Shown here: one piece after another, positions 32,815 through 42,010 of the stretch
How the letters are laid out: each line of letters begins with the position of its first letter
Numbering within the stretch: the first letter of the stretch is position 1
Assembly (NCBI GenBank): GCA_050260055.1
Contig: JBLNBO010000020.1
Coordinates: 21,177 to 85,176, forward strand
DNA length: 64,000 bases
Reading direction: 5' to 3'
Source: JBLMYQ01 sp050260055
Lineage (GTDB): Bacteria; Bacillota; Clostridia; Acetivibrionales; UBA4821
Notes under the pieces: generated by a model
Seen by the model: only the letters and a program-made list of their open reading frames with translations
Told to the model about the DNA's origin: nothing
Databases searched by the model: none
Translations under genes and position numbers: made by a program

Positions 32815-33714
32815 TTACTTGCTGAAACTTAATAGACTTGTAGGATTAACCGTTCTATCGCCTCTCCAAACTTCAAAATGCACATGCGGACCTAATGACA
32901 TTCCAGTATTGCCGACTTTTGCAATAACTTGACCTTTTGCAACCTTTTGGCCTTTCTTAACCAACAATTTTGAACAATGAGCATAAACAGATACAATATC
33001 TTTACCAGTCTTAATCTTTATGTAATTTCCAAAAGTTGTTCCTTTTCTTGATTCAATTATTTCTCCTGCAAAAGCAGCATGTATCGAAGTTCCTGTATTT
33101 GCTGAAATATCAATTCCAGGGTGAAGTTCTTCTTTATGGGTTATTGGATTAATGCGTATTCCATAACGTGAAGAAATGGCGCTATTTACGGGAATTGCAA
33201 GCTTATATTTTGATTTTATGTAATCTATATCTATATCCATAGAGTTTATACTGCTAAATACCGGTGTTACTGTTTTACTTATATTTTCCCCCGAGTTGGA
33301 AGGAGTAATAGCCTTTTGTTGTTCATTTTTAGAAACATTTTTTGTGTCTAAATCTTGTTTAGTATTGGGAGTTCCGGTTTCTTTAATTTGATCTGCTGCT
33401 TTATTTTTTTCTCCCGGATATATTAATGATTTTGAAAAAGAGGCAATGTTTGATAACCAAGCACTTGCGCTATTATAAGTACCTTTCCAATCGATATTGC
33501 TGGAAATACAATCATCTATCCTTTTTTTTGCTTCATTAGCCAAAGGATTGTCTATGCTTTTCGCAGATACAATCAATATAAGTATCAGACAGCATATTAT
33601 CAGCTGAGTTAGTATTTTTCTGTAAGCCTTTAAATTATAAATTCGAATCCTTTTGTTCTTTCTGCGATAATTAGTATTTCTTTGTGATGCCGTTTTTCTT
33701 AATACTTCTTCCAT
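32815..33714 (-). CDS. spoIVFA: SpoIVFA-like M23 peptidase-domain membrane protein
   Basis: Membrane-anchored partner that holds SpoIVFB inactive in Bacillus. The 299-residue protein has a basic cytosolic N-terminus, one membrane segment (about 33-50, ILTQLIICCLILILIVSA), a Lys/Thr/Ser linker, and a C-terminal M23 domain (about 185-298). The zinc ligands are present (HPGIDI, HCS, HVHFEV), so peptidase activity is conceivable, whereas the Bacillus domain is considered regulatory. I chose the ATG at 33714 (GGGAGGTGTGGAC upstream) over the GTG two codons earlier. It is separated from rodA by a terminator, consistent with its own sporulation promoter. Confidence 0.83.
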   Translation of the reverse strand: MEEVLRKTASQRNTNYRRKNKRIRIYNLKAYRKILTQLIICCLILILIVSAKSIDNPLANEAKKRIDDCISSNIDWKGTYNSASAWLSNIASFSKSLIYPGEKNKAADQIKETGTPNTKQDLDTKNVSKNEQQKAITPSNSGENISKTVTPVFSSINSMDIDIDYIKSKYKLAIPVNSAISSRYGIRINPITHKEELHPGIDISANTGTSIHAAFAGEIIESRKGTTFGNYIKIKTGKDIVSVYAHCSKLLVKKGQKVAKGQVIAKVGNTGMSLGPHVHFEVWRGDRTVNPTSLLSFSK

Positions 33715-33780
33715 GTCCACACCTCCCGGTTAATACATTTATATTTTGTGTAAACCGGAATTAGAACATTAATAAAACAA

Positions 33781-33806
33781 AAAGGACAGATGTAATTCTG
33801 TCCTTT
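33781..33806 (-). terminator. intrinsic terminator after rodA
   Basis: AAAGGACAGA (33781-33790) pairs with TCTGTCCTTT (33797-33806); the reverse strand continues TTTTTGTTTT. It separates the minD-minE-rodA unit from spoIVFA (transcription runs right to left). Confidence 0.92.
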
Positions 33807-33825
33807 AAAACCTTTTGATTTATTA

Positions 33826-34950
33826 CTATTTTTTGACCTTTGATGCTACGTTCATTAACAAACCAATCCCCATCATATTCGTAAGAAGTGAACTTCCTCC
33901 ATAACTAATAAATGGCAGTGGAATCCCAGTTACAGGAACTAAGCCAATAGTCATTCCTATATTAACAATAACATGCGTTGCAATCATTGCAGTAACACCT
34001 GTCGCAACAAAAGCTCCATATATATCCCTTGCATTTCTAGCTATATAAATTCCTCTCATTAGAAGAAGAATAAATAATACAACAACTAAGACTGAAACTA
34101 TAAAACCAAGTTCTTCACCAATTACAGAAAATATAAAATCCGTGGTCTTTGCCGGTATATTTCCCAACTGTGTTTGCGTTCCTCTAAAGAGCCCCATCCC
34201 ATAAATTCCGCCAGAACCTATAGCTAATTGAGACTGAAGAACATTATATCCACTTCCGAGCGGGTCCAGCGTAGGGTCAAAAAACACTCGAATCCTTTTA
34301 GCCTGATGAGGCAGGAAAAACAGGTTGTTTCCTTTCAAGATAAAATATCTGATAACAGCAACTCCTGCAACTGTAACGGCTGTAATACTCCCTATAAATT
34401 TATAATTAATATTGGCAATAAAAATCATTGAAACTAAAATTACCATTATTACCATTGCTGTTCCAAAGTCAGGCTGGTTTAAAATAAGAAGGATAGGAAG
34501 CCCAGCATGAAGCATAAGGATAATAATGCTTTTAGGTTTGTTTATCCCATATTCGTCCTTACCTAATATTTTCTCAATATGTTTTCCTAACGATATGATT
34601 AAAACAATTTTGGCAATTTCACTTGGTTGAATAGAAAATATTCCGAAATTAAACCAGCTTGTAGCACCATTAATTGGAGTAGTAAATAGAACTGCAATAA
34701 GAAGAACCATTATGCCCAAATACAAATGGAAGCTGTATGAACTCATGGCTTCATAGTCAATTACTGACATAATTATCATTGTAGCAAAACCTGCAATAAT
34801 CCAGAATATTTGTTTTTTTACATCTGAAAAATCGCCGGTTGAAAAAGCTTGTGTTGCACTCATAAGAGCAATTACTCCTATGGACATAAGCATTAGAATT
34901 ATTATTAGTGTAATTAGGTCAAATTTGCCAAAGATTTTCTTATCAAACAT
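33826..34950 (-). CDS. rodA: RodA/FtsW-family peptidoglycan glycosyltransferase
   Basis: SEDS-family polymerase of lipid II, acting with a class B PBP in lateral wall growth. The 374-residue protein has about ten membrane helices and the SEDS signatures: FQPSEIAKI-like FSIQPSEIAKIVLIISLGK (about 108), HQAKRIRVFFDPTLDP with the loop that follows, and GIPLPFISYGGSSLL (about 343) near the C-terminus. RodA is preferred over FtsW or SpoVE because of the min-mre neighbourhood. The ATG follows GGTGATTGA. Last gene of the minD-minE-rodA unit. Confidence 0.92.
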   Translation of the reverse strand: MFDKKIFGKFDLITLIIILMLMSIGVIALMSATQAFSTGDFSDVKKQIFWIIAGFATMIIMSVIDYEAMSSYSFHLYLGIMVLLIAVLFTTPINGATSWFNFGIFSIQPSEIAKIVLIISLGKHIEKILGKDEYGINKPKSIIILMLHAGLPILLILNQPDFGTAMVIMVILVSMIFIANINYKFIGSITAVTVAGVAVIRYFILKGNNLFFLPHQAKRIRVFFDPTLDPLGSGYNVLQSQLAIGSGGIYGMGLFRGTQTQLGNIPAKTTDFIFSVIGEELGFIVSVLVVVLFILLLMRGIYIARNARDIYGAFVATGVTAMIATHVIVNIGMTIGLVPVTGIPLPFISYGGSSLLTNMMGIGLLMNVASKVKK

Positions 34951-35020
34951 TCAATCACCATAAAACAATACCCGGTTACTTTATACCGGGTAGAATATTT
35001 TGTAGTTGCCTATGAACAAG

Positions 35021-35311
35021 TTATTTGCCTGAATTCTTTACGTTTCTAATTGGTATATTAGCAACTAATGCAGGGACAACCCGGTTGCCTTCATCACTCT
35101 TGGTCTTAGTCAACTGAATATCAAGCTCACTTTCATCTATTTCCATGTATGTTTGTATTACTTTTATTATTTCACCTTTAATCATTTCTAAAAACTGAGG
35201 AGAAACATTTGCTCTATCATGAATCAGTACTAATTTTAGTCTCTCTTTAGCAACATCTTTTGATGATTCTTTTTTAGTAAAAAAACTTAATAACTCCTTA
35301 AAATCTAACAT
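35021..35311 (-). CDS. minE: cell division topological specificity factor MinE
   Basis: Stimulates MinD ATPase and drives pole-to-pole oscillation that confines MinC to cell poles. The 96-residue protein has the N-terminal MinD-interacting helix (LDFKELLSFFTKKESSKDVAKERLKLVLIHDR, with its characteristic RLKLVLIHDR end) and the C-terminal beta topological domain. I chose the ATG at 35311, 8 bases after AGGAG, which removes the 4-base overlap with minD given by the longer frame. Presence of MinE separates this lineage from Bacillus, which uses DivIVA/MinJ. Confidence 0.95.
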   Translation of the reverse strand: MLDFKELLSFFTKKESSKDVAKERLKLVLIHDRANVSPQFLEMIKGEIIKVIQTYMEIDESELDIQLTKTKSDEGNRVVPALVANIPIRNVKNSGK

Positions 35312-35325
35312 ATCTATTTCTCCTC

Positions 35326-36126
35326 TCACGTAGTCTTTAATCCAAAGAATCTTTTAATCTTAAACACAAAACCATCTTCGGGAATCAAAGGCATGACAGG
35401 TATATTCTCTCCCATTATTCTGGAAGTAATTTCTCTATAAGCTTGTCCAGCTGCAGATTTAACATCCGTTACTGCAGGTTCTCCTCTGTTTGTAGAAATT
35501 ACTATTTTTTCATCATCCGGAACTACACCTATCAAATCTATTGCTAGAATATCAAGTATATCCTCGATATTCATCATATCCCCTCTTCTAACCATGTCAA
35601 TCCTAACCCTGTTTACTAAAAGCCTTGGATTTTTCACTTCATGAGCTTCCAATAGACCGATTATTCTATCCGCATCTCTAACTGCGGACACCTCAGGAGT
35701 TGTAACTACAATAGCCTTATCCGCTCCGGCTATTGCGTTCTTAAATCCCTGCTCGATTCCGGCGGGGCAATCGATAACAACATAATCAAATTCCTGCTTC
35801 AATTCTTCACAAAGTTTTTGCATCTGTTCAGGACTAACAGCAGTTTTATCCCTCGTCTGTGCAGCAGGAAGCAAATGAAGGCCATCATATCTCTTGTCTT
35901 TAATCAAAGCCTGCTTAGCTCTACAGGTTCCTTCAATAACATCAACAAGGTCATAAACTATTCTGTTTTCAAGTCCCATAACAACGTCAAGGTTTCTTAA
36001 TCCAATATCAGTATCTATTAGAACAACCTTTTTCCCTCTAAGTGCAAGTCCGGTACCAATGTTCGCAGTAGTTGTTGTTTTTCCAACTCCACCTTTACCA
36101 GACGTAATAACTATAACTTCACCCAT
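35326..36126 (-). CDS. minD: septum site-determining ATPase MinD
   Basis: ParA-like ATPase that binds the membrane as an ATP dimer and recruits MinC. The 266-residue protein begins MGEVIVITSGKGGVGKTTTT, the deviant Walker A of the family (signature Lys in KGGVGKT), followed by the switch I block TDIGLRNLDVVMGLENRIVYD and switch II VVIDCPAGIEQG. The C-terminus ends FKIKRFFGLKTT, an amphipathic membrane-targeting helix. I chose the ATG at 36126, which follows AGGGGTATAGT; the longest frame adds 20 residues not seen in MinD. It has its own promoter at 36246-36274. Confidence 0.96.
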   Translation of the reverse strand: MGEVIVITSGKGGVGKTTTTANIGTGLALRGKKVVLIDTDIGLRNLDVVMGLENRIVYDLVDVIEGTCRAKQALIKDKRYDGLHLLPAAQTRDKTAVSPEQMQKLCEELKQEFDYVVIDCPAGIEQGFKNAIAGADKAIVVTTPEVSAVRDADRIIGLLEAHEVKNPRLLVNRVRIDMVRRGDMMNIEDILDILAIDLIGVVPDDEKIVISTNRGEPAVTDVKSAAGQAYREITSRIMGENIPVMPLIPEDGFVFKIKRFFGLKTT

Positions 36127-36180
36127 ACTATACCCCCTATAAACAGTTGAACAAACCAACATAGTATATATAACAGCCAA

Positions 36181-36236
36181 AGGCAAAACTCAGTAATATT
36201 GCCTATTCGAACTTATTTATCTTACCCCGCTGAGTT
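36181..36236 (-). promoter_or_regulatory. minD leader with mutually interlocking stems (possible pseudoknot)
   Basis: In the transcript AGGCAA (36204-36199) pairs with TTGCCT (36186-36181). The loop between them contains CTGAGTT (36193-36187), complementary to AACTCAG (36236-36230) further 5'. The stems could form together as a pseudoknot or alternate. They lie between the promoter and about 55 bases before the minD start codon. Confidence 0.4.
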
Positions 36237-36245
36237 ACAACATAT

Positions 36246-36274
36246 ATAATATATTCTTGCTCAGAAGTTGTCAA
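36246..36274 (-). promoter_or_regulatory. SigA-type promoter of minD-minE-rodA
   Basis: Reverse strand TTGACA (36274-36269), 17-base spacer, TATTAT (36251-36246). It sits between the minC terminator and minD, so minCD are not a simple single transcript. Confidence 0.82.
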
Positions 36275-36322
36275 TTTTTTTGTCAAAATTCTTAATCTTT
36301 TTTATGTTAATAAAAAATAATA

Positions 36323-36349
36323 AAGCCTGCCTAATTATTCAGCAGACTT
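36323..36349 (-). terminator. intrinsic terminator after minC
   Basis: AAG-C-CTGC and GCAG-A-CTT form an interrupted stem; on the reverse strand TTTATTATTTTTTATT follows. It ends the long DUF4321-to-minC operon. Confidence 0.72.
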
Positions 36350-36418
36350 AATATTTGTAAAAAACTTATCCCGTTTTTTCTTGTTTCCCAGTAATGCGAA
36401 GTTTATCAAGTTTTAATG

Positions 36419-37084
36419 CTACTTATTAGGCAAATAATATTCAATATATATAGTATCATCCTTTATATAAGCGATTTCAGGCAATTGGGCTTTTGAAAAC
36501 TTTTCCTCAGGAGGACGTGTAATAATATCTGCAATTCTCAGCTGCGTAGGATATAAATTGAATGCAGCAACAAACGCATCCTTATTGCCTGTTGCCCCAG
36601 CGTGCACTATACCTCTTACTGTTCCCATTACAACTATATTGCCTGAAGCAACAATCTCACTGCCAGGGTTAGCATCTCCAATTACAACCACATTCCCATG
36701 AAATTTCACAAGTTGTCCAGACCTTAATGTGCCTCTGTGAAATTTTGTCACTCCCTCATCTATGCCATAAAACATACTTTTTAGCTGTGCTTCTTCTGTT
36801 TTCTTTACTCTTTCTTTAACCAGCGCCGGACCTTCTTTCCCTGATTCTTTAGATACATCTAGTCCAGTAATTTCTTTAATTTTTGCAGCAATTTCAGCAA
36901 ACTGCTTGTCATCTAGTTCTCTTCCTTTGACTCTTACAGGGTAATTTATTCCCTTAAGGAAATTCACTGAAGCTTCAAGCTTTACAGCTAACTCCTGCAT
37001 TAATTCATCAAAATCCTGCTGCTCATCAAGCATTATTATTAAGGCGTCTTTCATTCCTTTAAAATTAATTTTTCCAGGCCCCAT
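36419..37084 (-). CDS. minC: septum site-determining protein MinC
   Basis: FtsZ polymerisation inhibitor recruited by MinD. The 221-residue protein has the N-terminal FtsZ-binding domain (about 1-100) and the C-terminal beta-helix (about 115-215) with FHGNVVVIGDANPGSEIVAS and GNIVVMGTVRGIVHAGA, the MinD-binding and dimerisation face. I chose the ATG at 37084, 9 bases after GGAGG; the longest frame adds 11 residues. It follows PBP2 in the operon and is followed by a terminator, so it is transcribed apart from minD. Confidence 0.94.
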   Translation of the reverse strand: MGPGKINFKGMKDALIIMLDEQQDFDELMQELAVKLEASVNFLKGINYPVRVKGRELDDKQFAEIAAKIKEITGLDVSKESGKEGPALVKERVKKTEEAQLKSMFYGIDEGVTKFHRGTLRSGQLVKFHGNVVVIGDANPGSEIVASGNIVVMGTVRGIVHAGATGNKDAFVAAFNLYPTQLRIADIITRPPEEKFSKAQLPEIAYIKDDTIYIEYYLPNK

Positions 37085-37181
37085 ATCAGATTGCCTCCAA
37101 TGAATTAGTTTTTTCAATTCATTATATCAAAACCAGTAGTATATTTAAATCATTTTTAGTTTTTATTTTAATTATCAAGAT

Positions 37182-39344
37182 TCATCGTGTCTGTGGAATT
37201 TCTTGAAGTCCTGTCATATTAAAAATATCATTCTGGGTACTTCCCGTTCCGGATTGGTTTGCAGAATTCCCATCTACAGGTGTCTGCTGTTTATTTAATC
37301 CAAAATACTCTGCAAAGATATCCCTAGCAACTGGAGCAGTATACGATCCATGTCCCCCGTTTTCGATTATAACAGCCACTGCAATTTTTGGCTTGTCATA
37401 TGGTGCAAAGCCAACAAACCATGCATTGTCTGACTTCTTCTTGCCTGTATTCTTATTATATTCACGTACTTGTGCAGTTCCAGTTTTACCAGCAACTTTT
37501 ATAGAAAAATTCGCAAAGGTTCCATAAGCAGTTCCTCCTGCATCACCAGTAACCGATTCCATTCCCAAAAATACATATTTTATGAAATCTTTATTAATAT
37601 TTAAAGTTTCCGGCTCATTTTTTATATCAATTCCCAGCTTGGTTGAAAGTACTGAGTTGATATCTTTTTGATCGACAGGTTCGCCTTTCCAATTAACCAT
37701 TTTTTTAAGGATATGCGGTTTATACTTTATGCCACCATTTGAAAGAGTAGCAATATAGTTTGCCATTTGTACAGGTGAAAACAAATAATCTGATTGACCT
37801 ATTGCCGCTTGAAGAGTATTACCTGGATACCATTTATCCCCTTTAGACTTCTTATATTCAGGCCCTGCAAGGACTCCTTTGTTTTCCCCCGGAAGTTCAA
37901 CCCCAGTTTTGCTTCCTAATCCAAACATTCGGGCAAACTTATTAATATTATCTATACCGGCTCTATATCCCATTTCATAAAAATAATAGTTGCACGAAAC
38001 CTGTATTGCCTTAGTTACATTTACTGCTCCATGGGTTGTATGCCCGCTACTCCAAATCCAGCACTTCGGCTGATAATCTTTATATCTTTTATATATGCCT
38101 TGGTCAATAATTCTTTCTCCCGTTGTAGTTTTCCCTTCTTCAAGAGCAGCCATCGCCGTAACCATTTTAAATGTAGAACCAGGTGAATAAACCCCTTGTA
38201 TAGATCTATTTCTTAAAGGGGTAAGTTCTCTGTCCATCAAGGTATCCCAATCTTTCTTAGTAACTCCCTTAACAAACATTGCAGGATTATATGCGGGATA
38301 ACTCGCCATTGCAAGGATTTCTCCGGTTTTTACATCAATAGCTACAACTGCTCCAGTTTGTGCATCATCAAATTTATCTTTAAACCCGCCTGAATTAATC
38401 TGCTTTATTGTATCTTCCAAAGATTTTTCAGCAACCTTTTGAAGATTGTAATCTATTGTTAGATAAATATTATTTCCCGGCTTAACCGAGTTTTCTCCAG
38501 TATCAGAATAATTGGTTTCAAATTCTTCGGTAAGCCTTCCATTCAAATCCATTTGAACCTTTTTTATGCCGTCCTTACCCTTGATAAATTCCTCAAATGT
38601 GTTTTCAACTCCGCTTTTACCAATCATATCATTATGGTCATACCCTTTGTCTTTTCTGATTTTCAATTCCTTTTCATTAATTTTCCCTATATATCCTATA
38701 ACATGGGCAACAGTTAATGCATTGGGATATTCCCTGATTGGCTCAACAGAAATAGTAACCCCCGGAAAATCCAAGTGTCTTTCTTCTAATTCTGCAACTG
38801 TTTCTTTAGAAACATCTACTGCAATTAATACAGGATCAAATGGGCTTAGCGGCTGTAATCCCATTTCATATCTTACAACCATAATTTTTCTGGCATCTGC
38901 CGTATTAATACTGTCGTCAATATTATAAAAATGCCTTATTTCTTTAAAAAGCTGAACATCAGATATATCTGTATTTTTTATTTTAAAACTTTTATAAAAG
39001 TTTTGAATTTCCTGAGCATCTGCCTCGCCATCTCTTAAATAGAACCTAATAGGGTTAATCGAAATCGGAAAGTTATCTCTATAAGTATCCCCATTTTTTT
39101 CAAGCACTTTAACTAGAGATAGTATCATAGCGTTTATATTATCTGGACTTACTGATGTTTTCATTATCTCTATATTAAAGGCTTCCCTATTTGTAGCCAA
39201 AACAACTCCATTTCTGTCGAATATTTCTCCTCTAGGTGCTTTTATTTCAGCATCTCTAAAAAGGCGTCTTTGGGATGAGTCTCTATATTGCGCCCCTTGA
39301 ATTACCTGCAAATTAAAAAGCTGAGCAATAAGAATAAGCCCCAC
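37182..39344 (-). CDS. class B penicillin-binding protein 2 (MrdA-type transpeptidase), N-terminus uncertain
   Basis: Membrane-anchored transpeptidase that cross-links wall made by RodA. The PBP dimerisation domain begins APRGEIFDRNGVVLATN (about 35), and the catalytic domain has the SxxK motif SPGSTFKMV (about 397), SxN SCNYYF (about 440) and KTGTAQ (about 621). The annotated GTG at 39344 falls in the middle of a membrane helix. In-frame codons continue upstream to a stop at 39413-39411 and encode a basic stretch and the first half of the helix, but contain no ATG, GTG or TTG. An ATA at 39404 lies 9 bases after GGGAG; alternatively a one-base indel joins it to an ATG at 39420. The protein identity is secure. 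Confidence 0.9.
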   Translation of the reverse strand: MGLILIAQLFNLQVIQGAQYRDSSQRRLFRDAEIKAPRGEIFDRNGVVLATNREAFNIEIMKTSVSPDNINAMILSLVKVLEKNGDTYRDNFPISINPIRFYLRDGEADAQEIQNFYKSFKIKNTDISDVQLFKEIRHFYNIDDSINTADARKIMVVRYEMGLQPLSPFDPVLIAVDVSKETVAELEERHLDFPGVTISVEPIREYPNALTVAHVIGYIGKINEKELKIRKDKGYDHNDMIGKSGVENTFEEFIKGKDGIKKVQMDLNGRLTEEFETNYSDTGENSVKPGNNIYLTIDYNLQKVAEKSLEDTIKQINSGGFKDKFDDAQTGAVVAIDVKTGEILAMASYPAYNPAMFVKGVTKKDWDTLMDRELTPLRNRSIQGVYSPGSTFKMVTAMAALEEGKTTTGERIIDQGIYKRYKDYQPKCWIWSSGHTTHGAVNVTKAIQVSCNYYFYEMGYRAGIDNINKFARMFGLGSKTGVELPGENKGVLAGPEYKKSKGDKWYPGNTLQAAIGQSDYLFSPVQMANYIATLSNGGIKYKPHILKKMVNWKGEPVDQKDINSVLSTKLGIDIKNEPETLNINKDFIKYVFLGMESVTGDAGGTAYGTFANFSIKVAGKTGTAQVREYNKNTGKKKSDNAWFVGFAPYDKPKIAVAVIIENGGHGSYTAPVARDIFAEYFGLNKQQTPVDGNSANQSGTGSTQNDIFNMTGLQEIPQTR

Positions 39345-39429
39345 TAATATGAGAATTATATATACTATTCTAAATCTAATTATCCTATCTTTCTCAGTAT
39401 TTATTTCTGATCACTCCCATGCTGCAGAG

Positions 39430-39939
39430 TTAATAATTTCTATATAATTTTGTATGTTCTTTTATCCAAGTATCAATCCATAATACCAGGGGGAATACAA
39501 TTATGGTAATGGCCGCATTGTATACTGCCTCAGGAAAAATTATTTTTCCAAAAGCATATAATATATCGTGCTGACCAGAAAAGTACAGTACTACAAAGTA
39601 GAAAATACTTTCATAAAGAAAAGAAAAAATAAAAACGAAAAAGATTGATACAAGCAAATTCTCTCTCACAAATCTTTTATTAACCAAACCGATTGATATA
39701 CCTAAAAATGTGTTCAGCAAAGTATAAAGCCCTATTATAGTTCCTACAACTGCATCTTCAATAATTCCTCCAAGGGCTCCGATAAATCCCCCCTCCAGGC
39801 CTTCTTTAAGCAAAGAAAAACAAATAATGAAAACCAAAAATAAATTTGGCTCAACATTAAATATTCTAATATGTTCAAAGAAACTGGTTTGGATTATGCC
39901 TGCCCCAAGAAAAACCAGGGTAGTAACTAAAAATCTCAA
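39430..39939 (-). CDS. mreD: rod shape-determining membrane protein MreD
   Basis: Polytopic component of the elongation complex. The 169-residue protein has five or six hydrophobic segments and the family IEDAVVGTIIGLYTLLNTFLG region. The start is TTG at 39939, placed 4 bases after GGAGGGG. Located between mreC and the PBP2 gene, which confirms the assignment. Confidence 0.9.
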   Translation of the reverse strand: MRFLVTTLVFLGAGIIQTSFFEHIRIFNVEPNLFLVFIICFSLLKEGLEGGFIGALGGIIEDAVVGTIIGLYTLLNTFLGISIGLVNKRFVRENLLVSIFFVFIFSFLYESIFYFVVLYFSGQHDILYAFGKIIFPEAVYNAAITIIVFPLVLWIDTWIKEHTKLYRNY

Positions 39940-39967
39940 TTTGCCCCTCCTGATTGTTAAATCTATT

Positions 39968-39993
39968 CTCCCCTCTATTGTAAAGAGAGGGGG
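39968..39993. repeat. short palindromic element between mreC and mreD
   Basis: CCCCTCT pairs with AGAGGGG around a 9-base loop, followed by GGGCTAGGGGGTG. The purine/pyrimidine make-up resembles the element at 42750-42782 between radC and maf, suggesting a small dispersed repeat. Confidence 0.45.
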
Positions 39994-40005
39994 CTAGGGG
40001 GTGAG

Positions 40006-40833
40006 TTATTTTGGTTTTAATACTATAACTTCTTCAAGTTTCTTAAAATCAACCGTCGGCTCAATAACAGCATATCTTACAGCCTTAGGCTGTTCATTGT
40101 CGATTTTTTTAACCTTGCCAATCAATATTTCAGGAGGATATATGCCGCCAATTCCAGAAGTTTCAACAATATCTCCATCTGCTATCTGTACACCAACAGG
40201 TATGTAAAGCATTTTTATAAGCCCATTCTCTTTAAGTTTCAAATCGCCGCGCAATATAACTAAATCTCTCGTTTTTGTGAGCCGCCCGCTTACCGAACTC
40301 CCGCTATCTATTATAGACATTACTTTTGAAGATGATGGACCAGCAGATACGACCTGTCCAACCACTCCCTTTGGTGTAACAACTGCCATATTATAATTAA
40401 TCCCATCATTTGTTCCTTTATCTATTGTAAAAATATTAAACCAGTTCCCGGATTCCTTCGCGATTATCCTGCAAGTAATCATGCTATAGTTCTCATATTT
40501 ACCTTTTACGTCCAGAATATCTCTTAGCCTTTGGTTTTCGTATTCAAGGCCTGCTAATTTTCTGTTTTGTTCTTCAAGCTGAACTATTTTTACTTTAAGG
40601 TTTTTATTCTCATCTGTAAGAACTTTTGCATCATTAAAATATCCACGAGTATCTTGGACATTTTTTGCAACATAATTAAACCCTTTTTGAATTGGGGTAT
40701 ATACATAACTAATAGCTTTTTCATAAAATGAAATGCTTGCTCGACTTTTAGATGTATACGCAAGCGCAACGAGACTGGCAATTGTAATAATAACCAGCCA
40801 AAATATTTTGTTCTTAAAAGCCCGGGTTAACAC
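40006..40833 (-). CDS. mreC: rod shape-determining protein MreC
   Basis: Bitopic scaffold linking MreB/MreD to PBP2 in the extracytoplasmic space. The 275-residue protein has an N-terminal membrane segment (about 10-26), a coiled coil (about 60-105, with DENKNLKVKIVQLEEQNRKLAGLEYENQRL-like heptads) and the C-terminal beta domains (about 115-270), containing GVVGQVVSAGPSSSKVMSI. The start is GTG at 40833 after GGGGGAG. Confidence 0.94.
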   Translation of the reverse strand: MLTRAFKNKIFWLVIITIASLVALAYTSKSRASISFYEKAISYVYTPIQKGFNYVAKNVQDTRGYFNDAKVLTDENKNLKVKIVQLEEQNRKLAGLEYENQRLRDILDVKGKYENYSMITCRIIAKESGNWFNIFTIDKGTNDGINYNMAVVTPKGVVGQVVSAGPSSSKVMSIIDSGSSVSGRLTKTRDLVILRGDLKLKENGLIKMLYIPVGVQIADGDIVETSGIGGIYPPEILIGKVKKIDNEQPKAVRYAVIEPTVDFKKLEEVIVLKPK

Positions 40834-40935
40834 GTATAGCTCCCCCTCATAGTCAATTTAAAATTGACAATTTATAATTTACGATTAAACCCATTAAATA
40901 TCTGTTTGAAAATTCATTATGTTCCGTTAATAATA

Positions 40936-41958
40936 TTATCTGAGCTTTTTGGGTGAAATCAGTACTCTTCTAAGAGTTTCTATCTCGTCTAAAACCTTTC
41001 CAGCGCCAAGCGCCACGCAGTCAAGCGGCCTATCCGCTATATTAACCGGCATTCCGGTTTCTTCATTTATCAACCTATCCAATCCGCTTAGCATTGCCCC
41101 TCCGCCGGTAAGCATTATCCCTCTATCCATAATATCTGCAGCTAATTCTGGCGGTGTTTTTTCTAATGTAAGTTTAATCGCATCAATAATTGCGTTAACT
41201 GGCTCTCTAAGGGCCTCAAGTATTTCTGTTGAAGAAATATCAATATTCTTTGGAAGTCCAGTCAATAAATCTCTTCCCCTTATTTCCATCCATTCTTCTT
41301 TCATTCTTGGGAAAGCACACCCTATAGATATTTTGATCTCTTCAGCAGTTCTTTCACCAATCATAAGATTGTATTCTCTTTTTATATAATTAACAATTGC
41401 GTCATCAAGCTCATCTCCGGCAATTCTCAACGATTTGCTTGTTACAATCCCACCAAGAGAAATTACAGCAACTTCACTTGTGCCACCACCAATATCAACA
41501 ACCATGCTTCCAGATGGCTCTCCCACAGGGAGATTGGCCCCAATTGCTGCAGCCATTGGTTCTTCCATTAAGTACGCTTCACGGGCACCAGCAGAATATG
41601 TAGCTTCTTCAACAGCTCTTTTTTCAACCTCTGTAACACCTGAAGGCACACAAACAACAACTTTTGGCTTTGATATTATATTAACATGAGCTACCTTTTT
41701 AATAAAATGTTTTAGCATGGCCTGGGTAACATCAAAATCTGCAATTACGCCGTCTTTAAGAGGCCTGATGGCAACAATATTTCCGGGTGTTCTTCCAATC
41801 ATTTCTTTGGCCTCATGCCCTACTGCTAAAACCTCCATATTCTTTTTGTTAATTGCAACAACTGAAGGTTCTCTAATAACAATTCCTCTGTTTTTCACAT
41901 GCACCAAAGTGTTAGCAGTGCCAAGGTCAATACCAATATCCTTTGAAAAAAAACTCAT
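40936..41958 (-). CDS. mreB: actin-like cell-shape protein MreB
   Basis: Filament-forming ATPase of the rod complex. The 340-residue protein has the phosphate-1 motif DIGIDLGTANTLVHVKNRG, phosphate-2 VVDIGGGTSEVAVISLGG and adenosine motif LTGGGAMLSGLDRL. An N-terminal MSFFSKD may insert in the membrane. The ATG follows GGGAGATAAAAA. It leads mreC and mreD and is preceded by radC, the order found in many Firmicutes. It is about as similar to Mbl (9411-10436) as paralogues usually are. Confidence 0.96.
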   Translation of the reverse strand: MSFFSKDIGIDLGTANTLVHVKNRGIVIREPSVVAINKKNMEVLAVGHEAKEMIGRTPGNIVAIRPLKDGVIADFDVTQAMLKHFIKKVAHVNIISKPKVVVCVPSGVTEVEKRAVEEATYSAGAREAYLMEEPMAAAIGANLPVGEPSGSMVVDIGGGTSEVAVISLGGIVTSKSLRIAGDELDDAIVNYIKREYNLMIGERTAEEIKISIGCAFPRMKEEWMEIRGRDLLTGLPKNIDISSTEILEALREPVNAIIDAIKLTLEKTPPELAADIMDRGIMLTGGGAMLSGLDRLINEETGMPVNIADRPLDCVALGAGKVLDEIETLRRVLISPKKLR

Positions 41959-42010
41959 TTTTTATCTCCCTTTCCAAATTCTTATCCGGCTTGTCCGGTT
42001 ATTTTTGTTA

